In this document: positions 6,336-12,885 of the stretch, piece after piece | How the letters are laid out: every line of letters starts with the position of its first letter | How positions within the stretch are numbered: position 1 is the first letter of the stretch | NCBI GenBank assembly: GCA_022360105.1 | Contig: JAKSDL010000439.1 | Location: 1 to 13,068 of the forward strand | DNA length: 13,068 nucleotides | Origin: Pseudomonadota bacterium | GTDB lineage: Bacteria; SAR324; XYD2-FULL-50-16; JAHJRI01 | Reading direction: 5' to 3' | Notes under the pieces: generated by a model | The model's database searches: none | What the model was told of the DNA's origin: nothing | The model's input: the letters and a program-made list of their open reading frames with translations, nothing else | Translations under genes and position numbers: made by a program

Positions 6336-8183
6336 TTAGACATGTTTGACAAAACCATTAATACTCGGTTCCGGAAGTCTATTTCTAGGTAATGTGATTC
6401 TAAATGTTGTGCCTTTTCCGGATTTTGTGTCAAATTCGACTTTTCCCCCATGTTGCTGAATTATTTTCTTTGTCATTAATAAACCAAGCCCTGTTCCCCC
6501 CAGCCCTTTAGTTGTAAAAAACGTTGTAAACACTTTTCTTTTGACTTCATAGTCCATTCCACAACCATTATCTATCACTTCAAACATGATCGTGTTATCC
6601 CTTTCGTAAACTTTGACTAACACCTTTGATTTTATAGTGTCGTCGCTTAGTCGACAAGCATCGATAGCATTACCAACGAGATTTGACAAACATTCCAACA
6701 TTCCTTCTTCATCAAAGGCTGCTGGCTGAATAACATCTTCATGTTCAAATAACAATTCAATCCCCAATTCTTCGATTTTCGCTGAAAACATCTCCACAAC
6801 CTCCCGGGCAATATCCACAGGATCGCACATAACAGTCTGTATTTCCTGGCCTTTTGAAAAATTCAAAAATTCTTTTACAAAAGTAGAGACCCGGGCAGTG
6901 TTTCTATTGAGCATCTCCATGCCTTTTTTGGAACGATCGACCTTCCCCTTTTGCAAACCTGTATTCAGTAAATAAATGCCGCCTTCCAACCCTGTTAAGA
7001 CGTTTTTTATGCCGTGAGCCAGTCCGGCAACGGTCTGACCAACCGCAGCCAGCCGCTCGGCTTCAAGTTTTTCAGATTCCAGGTTTTTAATATCACTCAA
7101 ATCCTGAATCCAGAATACTTTTCCCATATAATGACCATCCACCACAATATTCAATCCAATCAGACGAATAGGAACTGTTTCTCCATCCAGTGTTTTGGCA
7201 TTAACGTCATTTAAGTTGACCGTACCACCACTGGATTCAAGTAATTCCATCAAACCTTTAGGCAAAAGCTCTATCAGTTTTTGTTTGCTGAGTTTGGATT
7301 CATCTTTCACTTTAAAAATAGCCTTGGCGGCATCATTAAATATGGTGATCCTGTCATTGGCATCAATGGCGATACTTCCGTAAAGAGAAGAAGAGATCAT
7401 CGACTTCATAAAGGTATTTGCAACCTTCAACTCCTCCTGTAGTTCCAGTGTTTCCGTAATATCAACTGCCATTTCCAGTACCAGGTCAAACTTTCCATCC
7501 TCCATCTGAAAGGGCACGGTTGTTACGAGAAACTCAACCCGCTCCCCTTTTTTATTAATAACGGTAGAGCGCCCCATATGAAGCTTGCCATCCTTAAAAG
7601 TCCTGCCGGCAGTGCAATCCGTGCATTTGGTTTTTCGCCCCTTGAGTATTTGATAACAATAGTCTCCTTCTATCTTGCCGAATACTTCTTTTGCTCGCTT
7701 GTTTGTCTGGTGAATCTTAAAATCACGATCCAGAATTAAAATATCGCAAGGCACTTGCTCGAAGAGCAGTTTATATTCTTCCCGAAGTTTTTCTGTTTCG
7801 GTAACATCGGTCGCCATTTCTATTAGAAAGGGCACATCTCCTTCTTCATCCAATACAGGGATAGTATGCTTAATATAATGGGTAAGCCTTCCTGCCTTGT
7901 TATACCCTACTTCTTTATTAACCCGTGGTTTGCCGTCTTCAAAGGTTTCAGCTCCTTTGCAGTAAGAGCACATGGAATTACGATTTTTGTAAACCGAATA
8001 ACACTTCTGGCCCTGCCATCCACCAAACATAGACTCAAACGCTCTGTTTGCGGTAATAATATTAAAATCCTTGTCAATGACAGCGGTTGACATTGGAATC
8101 ACTTCAAAGAGGTTCTTCTCGATCCATTTATTGATATCCAAGGCACCAATTTCTAAGGCGCTTGCACCATTGTTGGTCTTCAT
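6336..8183 (-). CDS. Soluble PAS-PAS-PAS sensor histidine kinase
   Basis: A 615-residue cytosolic kinase without transmembrane segments. PAS1 (~21-130) and PAS2 (~133-245) each end in a D-x-T-E-T linker and each carry a matching cysteine set: C61-x10-C72-x2-C75 and C176-x10-C187-x2-C190. PAS3 (~252-365) has none. The transmitter has the phospho-acceptor H390 (GLAHGIKN), N-box N501/N505, G1 box DNGCGMD (538-544), an F box around 552-559 and G2 GTGLGL (563-568), so it should be active. The cysteine-PAS pattern recurs in the activator just downstream, suggesting a shared redox, metal or iron-sulfur signal. The activator lacks a receiver, so phosphotransfer probably goes to a separate receiver such as the one at 2952-3341. 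ATG 8183-8181 has only weak ribosome-binding sequence. A -24/-12 promoter candidate lies at 8249-8264. Confidence 0.93.
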   Translation of the reverse strand: MKTNNGASALEIGALDINKWIEKNLFEVIPMSTAVIDKDFNIITANRAFESMFGGWQGQKCYSVYKNRNSMCSYCKGAETFEDGKPRVNKEVGYNKAGRLTHYIKHTIPVLDEEGDVPFLIEMATDVTETEKLREEYKLLFEQVPCDILILDRDFKIHQTNKRAKEVFGKIEGDYCYQILKGRKTKCTDCTAGRTFKDGKLHMGRSTVINKKGERVEFLVTTVPFQMEDGKFDLVLEMAVDITETLELQEELKVANTFMKSMISSSLYGSIAIDANDRITIFNDAAKAIFKVKDESKLSKQKLIELLPKGLMELLESSGGTVNLNDVNAKTLDGETVPIRLIGLNIVVDGHYMGKVFWIQDLSDIKNLESEKLEAERLAAVGQTVAGLAHGIKNVLTGLEGGIYLLNTGLQKGKVDRSKKGMEMLNRNTARVSTFVKEFLNFSKGQEIQTVMCDPVDIAREVVEMFSAKIEELGIELLFEHEDVIQPAAFDEEGMLECLSNLVGNAIDACRLSDDTIKSKVLVKVYERDNTIMFEVIDNGCGMDYEVKRKVFTTFFTTKGLGGTGLGLLMTKKIIQQHGGKVEFDTKSGKGTTFRITLPRNRLPEPSINGFVKHV

Positions 8184-8564
8184 TTATTTGTCCGGAAATG
8201 AGGAATAGTATTGGTTTACCAGTCGACTGTATTTGGACAGCTACTTTCTGCAAGTATCTTACCGAAAGTTTCTGCTCGCTTTTAGAACCTAACAAGGTAT
8301 TGAACGTCATCAGCATGTAGTCTTAATTTCCATGATCTGAATAAACGGTGCTGATCCAAAAAAGCAGATGCTTCGAACACCCAATTGAAGGCAAAAGCCA
8401 TGGCGATTCAAACCCGGTTTTTCCTTTTTGAAGAGCAAATTTAGACGAACTGTCGCTGGAAACTATAGATAAGAAAAAGCAGAAACAAGCAAGGAAAAGA
8501 TTCTTTTATTTCCGGTGACTGGGTACTTGACTATGTTATTGATATCGAATCTTGAAGTTTATCC
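8184..8564. other. Gene-free region upstream of the kinase operon
   Basis: No convincing coding frame on either strand. Apart from the -24/-12 candidate near 8250 I see no further regulatory motif or terminator. Its right boundary is the MITE-like element. Confidence 0.5.
8249..8264 (-). promoter_or_regulatory. Candidate sigma-54 promoter for the kinase/activator operon
   Basis: On the minus strand the site reads CGGTAAGATACTTGCA. It has a perfect TTGCA -12 block, the GG doublet at -24 with the required ten-base GG-GC spacing, and three mismatches in the -24 arm. It would give a leader of about 55 nt to the kinase ATG and would make the activator autoregulated. It is weaker than the site at 3633-3648. 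Confidence 0.38.
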
Positions 8565-8796
8565 AGTGCCTGAACGGAAAGTCGCTAAACCCTTATCCGT
8601 TCCTGTGTCAGATGCCAGAATTTATCTTGAAGATTAAAGTGCTCTCAGTCGTCAGCTTTCAGCTGAAGACATTGCAATCACAAGCAAAATCGAGTGAGTG
8701 CTGATGGCTGAATGCTGAAAGCACTAAACTTCGAAGTACCAAACTGCGTTAAAAGCTTTTATTGATATGGGTTAAATCGGTTATCGTTCAGGCACT
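8565..8796 (+). mobile_element. MITE-like palindromic element, copy A
   Basis: A 232-bp non-coding element with perfect 12-bp terminal inverted repeats, AGTGCCTGAACG at 8565 and CGTTCAGGCACT ending at 8796. Similarity between the two halves continues inward: CTAAACCC opposite GGGTTAAA, CTTGAAGATTAAAGTGCT opposite AGCACTAAACTTCGAAG. The whole element can therefore fold into one long imperfect hairpin. A second, inverted copy lies at 11394-11611. No transposase is inside and no clear target-site duplication is visible. Its right end is two bases beyond the stop codon of the glutathione synthetase gene, so it may serve as that gene's transcription terminator. Confidence 0.75.
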
Positions 8797-8798
8797 AT

Positions 8799-9806
8799 CT
8801 AAAACCCTAATAAATCCAAAATGTGCACTTCTGCATGGCGGTTTTCTCCCTGGTGCGGATATCCGTGGATGTGAATGGCGGGATTGAAATTCAGCTCGAT
8901 CACGCTGTAGTTGCTATCAAGCTTTTCTAAATCGGGGTCTGAAATGGAGCCGTCAATAATAAAATCTGCACCACAAATTCTGGCCCCAACCGCTTGTGCT
9001 GATTGAACGGCAATTTCTTTAAATACCGGCGACATATCATCGGTAAAGTCTATACTGTCGCCGCCTGTGCTAATATTTGAGTTTTTACGCAGGTAAACCA
9101 CTTCGCCTTTTTTGGGGACTGTATTAAAATCTTTTCCCTGCTGTGTGAGAAATGATTTTTCCGCATTTCCCATTCGTATTTGTTCCAGAGGCTTTTTATA
9201 CCCAATACCTCTCAGCGGATCACTGTTTTTTAATTCAACCAGTTCCACAATAGAGCTATTGCCGTCTCCTACCACGTTAGCCGCAACCCTGTGTAAGACG
9301 CCAATTACTTTATTTTCAATAATCAAAAAACGATATTCTTTGCCTTCAATAAAGTCTTCCACAATAATTGAACGATCAAACTTAAATGCCTCATCCACTG
9401 CTGCCTGGTATTCTCTGATTGAATCGAGCGGCTTGATCATCGTAATCCCGATTCCAAAATTGGTACTTTTAGGCTTAATGACGATGTCCTGTCCTTTAAA
9501 TTCTTCATAGGTTCCCATGGCATCTTGAACCGTATCGAACATATAACCTTCCGGTACCTGAATTCCGGTTTTCTCAAGAATCGATTTCGTAACAGCCTTG
9601 TTTTCCATGATTAATGGAGCGATATAGTTATCTACCGATGTTCGGGTGGCTTGTTTGACATATTCTATCTTTCCGTTTTTGCTTAGTTGCAGAAAATTGT
9701 CTTTTTTATCAAGAATTTTTACTGCAATGTCCCTTTTTTCCGCTTCTGCAATCAATAATTGAGTAGATAGTTCCAAATCGTTAAATTGTGGTGCTACCAG
9801 ATTCAT
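8799..9806 (-). CDS. gshB: Glutathione synthetase, GshF-type ATP-grasp enzyme
   Basis: This 335-residue cytosolic ligase resembles the C-terminal ATP-grasp half of bifunctional GshF rather than the E. coli GshB family. Visible features are STQLLIAEAEKR and DNFLQLSKNGKIEYVKQATRTS at the N-terminus; the nucleotide-binding Lys in VIKPKSTNFGIGIT (K111); VEDFIEGKEYRFLII (149-163); HRVAANVVGDG (172-182); and the Mg-binding E304-x-N306 in VIELNFNPAIHIHGYP. The expected reaction is gamma-glutamylcysteine + Gly + ATP to glutathione. ATG 9806-9804 has a strong GGGAGGA Shine-Dalgarno, 28 bp after the gshA stop, so the two are co-translated. Cyanophycin-synthetase-like ligases share these motifs, but the adjacent gshA makes glutathione synthesis by far the best reading. 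The symbol denotes role, not orthology to E. coli GshB. Confidence 0.88.
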   Translation of the reverse strand: MNLVAPQFNDLELSTQLLIAEAEKRDIAVKILDKKDNFLQLSKNGKIEYVKQATRTSVDNYIAPLIMENKAVTKSILEKTGIQVPEGYMFDTVQDAMGTYEEFKGQDIVIKPKSTNFGIGITMIKPLDSIREYQAAVDEAFKFDRSIIVEDFIEGKEYRFLIIENKVIGVLHRVAANVVGDGNSSIVELVELKNSDPLRGIGYKKPLEQIRMGNAEKSFLTQQGKDFNTVPKKGEVVYLRKNSNISTGGDSIDFTDDMSPVFKEIAVQSAQAVGARICGADFIIDGSISDPDLEKLDSNYSVIELNFNPAIHIHGYPHQGENRHAEVHILDLLGF

Positions 9807-9834
9807 ACAGTTTCCTCCCGTTGCAACTCTTAAC

Positions 9835-11316
9835 TCAGGAAGCCATCATAGCTGTTGTAGGTTGTAGTTTGTAATGTTGTTTCGCCCATTTTAATCCGAA
9901 TGTTTCGTGATTGTGATCCCCGGAATCGATATCTGCAACAATTCTTGATGAGGGTAATCTGTTCAAATCTTTCAATTTGGAATATTGGGTCTCAACACTG
10001 TCCGTATATGATTCTTTACCTGCAGCCTCATCCAACATGGCTGCAATTTCAAAAAGCTTTGCAAATAATTCTTCACCCCAGTTTTGAATAGTTGTCTTTT
10101 TATTTAGGCGATTGTGAAGCTTCAGCTTTTCATTCCTGCCGTATAAGGCGGTTAACTGTGCATTATCATTGAATCTTGCCATATCTTTTGAGCTCAGTTC
10201 ACAACAGCCTTCAAACACACAGAACAGAAGAAACACATGGGTAAAATAAAGCTGGTTCAGACTAATACCCGGTGCTTCGTACGGATCCAGATCAAAAGTT
10301 CGTATCTCAACATAGTCGATACCTTTTATTTCCAGTGCATCCAGCATGATTTGTCCTTCATCTGCAACTTGTTTAAATCGGACTGGGGCATAGTATTCGT
10401 TTTCAATTTGCAGCAAATTATCATTCAATTGCACCTGTTTGCCCTGCTGATAAACACCAAGCCGGCTGTATGCATCCACCTTTGTTGATAAGGCCTCTCG
10501 CAACTGTGAAATATAGGTTTGGAGTGAGTTGTAGGAGATGTTTAACTGGTTTTGAAAACTGTTTTCATAACCAAACCGGCTCATCCGCAAAGATGTAGCA
10601 TGCTTCACAGGATCTTTAAATGTTATCCGACATCCTGCCTTGTCGCACATCATTGCGTTTCGCTTGAGAAAAGCGCTCATATACTCGTTAGTGCCCATTG
10701 GAGAGGCACCAAACAGGTAGATCATCAGCCACCGATATCCCAGGAAGTTTTTCACGAGGTTTAAATACACCTCATCGTTAAACTGCCGAATACTCACGGC
10801 CTTGCCATAGCGATCGTACAAAGTTTCAAGAAAAGTACTGCCAAAGGAAAAGTTATAATGAATTCCGGAGATCATTTGCATGCGTTTGCCGTATCTCAAG
10901 GCGAGACCGGATCTATAAATTTCTTTATCCTTCCCTTCCGGAGAATCGCTATAACTGGCGATAGGAATCAATTCATCAGACGGTAATAATCCCGGCATGC
11001 TTAATGGCCAGAATAACTCGCTGTCCAGTGTTCGTGAGGCACTGTTGTGCAGATCTGTCAAAAAGCGATATGTTTCTTCGATGGTATGAAACGCGGGCGT
11101 AATTAGTTCCACCTGGCTTTCGGAAAAATCAACAGTGACGTGCTGGTTAGTGATCTTGTCTCCAAATGCCGTGGGGTGAGGTGTGAGCGCCAAGTCTCCG
11201 GTTGGAGCAATCCTCAGGGATTCTTTTTCCAGTCCCCACTTACCTTCCAAAAGCTGGTCCTTTGACCCACTCTTGGAAAACAGTTCTACCATTGATAAAA
11301 AATCCCAATTCGCCAT
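9835..11316 (-). CDS. gshA: Glutamate--cysteine ligase (proteobacterial GshA type)
   Basis: This 493-residue enzyme makes gamma-glutamylcysteine from Glu, Cys and ATP, the first step of glutathione synthesis. Family landmarks in order: GLEKESLR (28-35), DFSESQVELITP (63-74), GIHYNFS (151-157), YRWLMIYLFGASP (194-206), TSLRMSRFGYENSFQ (241-255) and YVEIRTFDLDPYEAPGI (335-351). These match E. coli GshA and the N-terminal half of GshF; the length is slightly below E. coli GshA (518). ATG 11316-11314 follows GGGAGGAAA at 11329-11321, a strong site almost identical to that of the next gene. It forms an operon with the ATP-grasp gene; together they are an unfused GshF pair. The upstream region (11349-11369) holds an inverted-repeat operator shared with the adjacent arsR-type gene, so repression by that protein is likely. 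Confidence 0.94.
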   Translation of the reverse strand: MANWDFLSMVELFSKSGSKDQLLEGKWGLEKESLRIAPTGDLALTPHPTAFGDKITNQHVTVDFSESQVELITPAFHTIEETYRFLTDLHNSASRTLDSELFWPLSMPGLLPSDELIPIASYSDSPEGKDKEIYRSGLALRYGKRMQMISGIHYNFSFGSTFLETLYDRYGKAVSIRQFNDEVYLNLVKNFLGYRWLMIYLFGASPMGTNEYMSAFLKRNAMMCDKAGCRITFKDPVKHATSLRMSRFGYENSFQNQLNISYNSLQTYISQLREALSTKVDAYSRLGVYQQGKQVQLNDNLLQIENEYYAPVRFKQVADEGQIMLDALEIKGIDYVEIRTFDLDPYEAPGISLNQLYFTHVFLLFCVFEGCCELSSKDMARFNDNAQLTALYGRNEKLKLHNRLNKKTTIQNWGEELFAKLFEIAAMLDEAAGKESYTDSVETQYSKLKDLNRLPSSRIVADIDSGDHNHETFGLKWAKQHYKLQPTTAMMAS

Positions 11317-11348
11317 AGCGTTTCCTCCCAGAAACCTGAATTTTGCCT

Positions 11349-11369
11349 ATAGTTCGACTACTTTCGAAC
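11349..11369 (-). promoter_or_regulatory. Probable ArsR-family operator in the gshA promoter region
   Basis: AGTTCGA (11351-11357) and TCGAACT (11364-11370) are perfect 7-bp inverted arms around CTACTT. The 21-bp stretch 11349-11369 matches 17 of 21 positions of the site at 11908-11928 over the start of the ArsR-family gene, with conserved ATAGTTC at one end and TCGAAC at the other. It sits about 33 bp upstream of the gshA start, where a repressor would block transcription. No clear -10/-35 pair could be fixed around it. Confidence 0.65.
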
Positions 11370-11393
11370 TGTTGTTTCAAAAAAAACTCACTC

Positions 11394-11611
11394 AGCGCCT
11401 GAACGGAAACCAGTTTAACCCATACCAATCAAAGCATCAAAAGCATTTGGTACTTTGAAGTTTAATGCTTTCAGCGATCAGCCGGTTTTTGCTTGTAGTT
11501 GTAATGCTTTCAGCTGAATGTTGACGGCTGACAGCACGTTAATCTTCAATCCGGGTTCCGGTATCTGGCATAAGACTGGATAAGGGTTTAGCGATTTTCC
11601 CTTCAGGCACT
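11394..11611 (-). mobile_element. MITE-like palindromic element, copy B (inverted relative to copy A)
   Basis: A 218-bp element with ends AGCGCCTGAACGG (11394) and, read from the other side, AGTGCCTGAAGGG (ending at 11611). Its reverse complement aligns along its full length with 8565-8796, at roughly three quarters identity by eye, sharing blocks such as TCGCTAAACCCTTATCC, TGAAGATTAA, TTCAGCTGAA and GATATGGGTTAAA-like ends. Left and right halves are mutually complementary, as in copy A. The right terminus supplies two bases of the TAG stop of the ArsR-family gene, so insertion was at, or has defined, that gene's 3' end. No transposase is encoded. Confidence 0.73.
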
Positions 11612-11909
11612 ACTTAACAAAGTTTTTGACCAATTCGATAGCCTCTTCATTTATCTTGCAAGACATTGTCTTTCCCTCTCGCGTACAACTGATCAAACCG
11701 GCGTTCTGTAACTCTTTCATATGATGAGAAATGGTAGAACGCGAAATCGACATGCAGTCACAAGCCTTGGTGAATGCCATTTCAATCCCACTGCAACACC
11801 CCAGGTCTTCATCCGCTGACATGTTGTTGACCTGCCATTCGTACAAATACTTAAAAAGAGTCAAACGTTGCTCATTTGAAAGGGCTTTGAATATCTTTGT
11901 TAGTTCCAT
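11610..11909 (-). CDS. ArsR-family winged-helix repressor, cysteine-rich
   Basis: A 99-residue ArsR/SmtB-type regulator numbered from ATG 11909-11907. The N-terminal helix MELTKIFKALSNEQRLTLFKYL and recognition helix SRSTISHHMKELQNAGLI (56-73) are typical. Cysteines at 38, 39, 50, 52, 74 and 84 (GCCSG, KACDCMS) are more numerous than in canonical ArsR, and the classic ELCVCDL motif is absent. It may therefore sense thiophilic metals, arsenite or reactive sulfur in a different site. The frame extends to TTG at 11930, but the ATG gives the normal family start. No Shine-Dalgarno is seen; TTGACG at 11945-11940 with GATAGT at 11924-11919 would give a nearly leaderless mRNA. An operator-like repeat overlaps the start. 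The same motif precedes gshA, so this gene probably represses itself and the glutathione genes. Its stop codon is shared with MITE copy B. Confidence 0.88.
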   Translation of the reverse strand: MELTKIFKALSNEQRLTLFKYLYEWQVNNMSADEDLGCCSGIEMAFTKACDCMSISRSTISHHMKELQNAGLISCTREGKTMSCKINEEAIELVKNFVK

Positions 11910-11928
11910 AGTTCTATAACTATCGAAC
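11908..11928 (-). promoter_or_regulatory. Probable autoregulatory operator of the ArsR-family gene
   Basis: It contains the perfect palindrome ATAGTT-CTAT-AACTAT (11908-11923) extended by CGAAC. It overlaps the start codon and the suggested -10 box. Aligned with 11349-11369 without gaps, 17 of 21 positions agree. A shared site in front of the regulator and of gshA is the usual sign of a small regulon. The divergent exported-protein gene begins 120 bp away and could also be affected. Confidence 0.65.
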
Positions 11929-12047
11929 AATTATCAAAACGTCAATAAAATAATTGCTTTGTTTTTCCTGCTTTTATTTGTCGCTCCGTTAAACTAAAGT
12001 ACTAATGAATGTTTTTTTTATTATAAAACAAGTCGGCAGGAGTCTTC

Positions 12048-12536
12048 ATGAAACGCTTCCGGTTTTTCTTGGCATTCGTTGCTGTTGGATTGTTGTCATC
12101 CTCCTCAGCATTTGCTGCCAAATACAATCAGCCTTCAAAGGGTCGTGATTTGATTAGCCTTTCATTGGAAGAAAGCGGCCTGGAATTTCAAAAGCTTCGA
12201 AAAATAAAGGGACATTTCTCCGGTGGAAAATGGTCAGATTCCGTTGACAAGTGGATGGGGCGTAAACACCAGGTGATGTTGCATCTACAGCAAAAATTGA
12301 CTTCAAAAAAGGCCAACAAGCATACAATCACCAGTATTATGGGAAACCCGGATATCATGGTGAACTATAATGATCCGCAAGCTCCTGAATTTTATCTCAA
12401 TACTTTGTCCAGGGAGTTAAAACAAGCGGGTGATGAAATACTCATCTACAAATGGCGGGGCAGCCATGATTTTCTTTATTTTGTGATCAGGGAAAAAAAA
12501 CAGTTAAAAAGTGATTGGTGGATGGCGTTGGAATAG
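12048..12536 (+). CDS. Exported protein of unknown function (162 aa)
   Basis: This is the only convincing plus-strand gene. A signal peptide is clear: basic MKRFRFF, a hydrophobic core to about residue 17, and a likely cleavage after SSAFA-A (residues 23-24). There is no lipobox cysteine and no later membrane segment, so the mature ~138-residue protein should be periplasmic. The mature part has a basic helical stretch (QVMLHLQQKLTSKKANKHT), then IMGNPDIMV (97-105) and a C-terminal core LIYKWRGSHDFLYFVI (132-147). The MGNPD turn followed by aromatic strands is reminiscent of BamE/SmpA-like folds, but this is only a resemblance. ATG 12048 has AGGAG five bases upstream. It is divergent from the ArsR-family gene and convergent with the LysR-type gene. 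A TATAAA box at 12022-12027 lacks a matching -35. Function unknown. Confidence 0.85.
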   Translation: MKRFRFFLAFVAVGLLSSSSAFAAKYNQPSKGRDLISLSLEESGLEFQKLRKIKGHFSGGKWSDSVDKWMGRKHQVMLHLQQKLTSKKANKHTITSIMGNPDIMVNYNDPQAPEFYLNTLSRELKQAGDEILIYKWRGSHDFLYFVIREKKQLKSDWWMALE

Positions 12537-12885
12537 AAGTTTAATCGCGCTGATGCTTTTGTATTGCTTCATACAACGCTTTATGATCACACAGTATCCA
12601 TTGATTTGTACCTGCATGCCTCTGCCATTACCCGATTAAACAATTCGGGTAAGCCCGCCGTCTTCTTTTCTCCCTTTTTCAGGCCCCTGTCTCCTCTGAA
12701 TGATCTCTATAAGCGTTGCCCCAAACACAACAAACAAAGTCAAAACCATTAGTCGAGAGATAATTTTGCCGGGGAAGCAGTATCAACAGCAGTTTATCTA
12801 AAATGGAATTCGGGACCTTAAAAATAAGCTTCTCAGAAGAAAAAAAGAGAAATGATGTGAGATTTAAAACGTTTATTTTGCCTGT
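12537..12885. other. Convergent intergenic region with hairpins
   Basis: It lies between the 3' ends of the exported-protein gene (plus) and the LysR-type gene (minus). TTGTAT-TGCTTC-ATACAA (12559-12576), 23 bp past the plus-strand stop, and the 8-bp hairpin at 12628-12652 are possible transcript ends, but neither has a tight U-tract. Short open stretches on the minus strand lack start signals. No credible gene is seen. Confidence 0.45.
12628..12652. terminator. Inverted repeat, possible terminator between convergent genes
   Basis: TTACCCGA (12628-12635) and TCGGGTAA (12645-12652) are perfect 8-bp arms around a 9-nt loop. On the plus strand a pyrimidine-rich, T-heavy stretch follows about ten bases later (12661-12680). 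It is 92 bp after the exported-protein stop, so the assignment is weak. Confidence 0.3.

Noticed and set aside
8128..8316. Minus-strand 62-codon frame overlapping the kinase start
   Set aside because: It overlaps the kinase N-terminus in another frame and crosses the candidate promoter. The product has no recognisable features.
8565..8796. TA target-site duplication around the MITE-like elements
   Set aside because: The right ends are followed by TA, but the left ends are preceded by CA in both copies, so no convincing duplication can be claimed.
11909..11930. TTG start at 11930 for the ArsR-family gene
   Set aside because: It would add seven residues not typical of the family and lies upstream of the likely transcription start. 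The ATG at 11909 fits the usual N-terminus.
12587..12706. Minus-strand open stretch of 39 codons ending in LPELFNRVMAEACRYKSMDTV
   Set aside because: It reads like protein but has no start codon after the preceding in-frame TAG, no ribosome-binding site, and overlaps the hairpin at 12628-12652. It could be a remnant of a mobile gene, but I could not assign it.
12636..12749. Minus-strand 37-codon frame with a hydrophobic N-terminus and charged tail (MVLTLFVVFGATLIEIIQRR)
   Set aside because: It looks like a small membrane protein, but no Shine-Dalgarno precedes the ATG and part of the frame overlaps another open stretch and a hairpin. Too weak to annotate.
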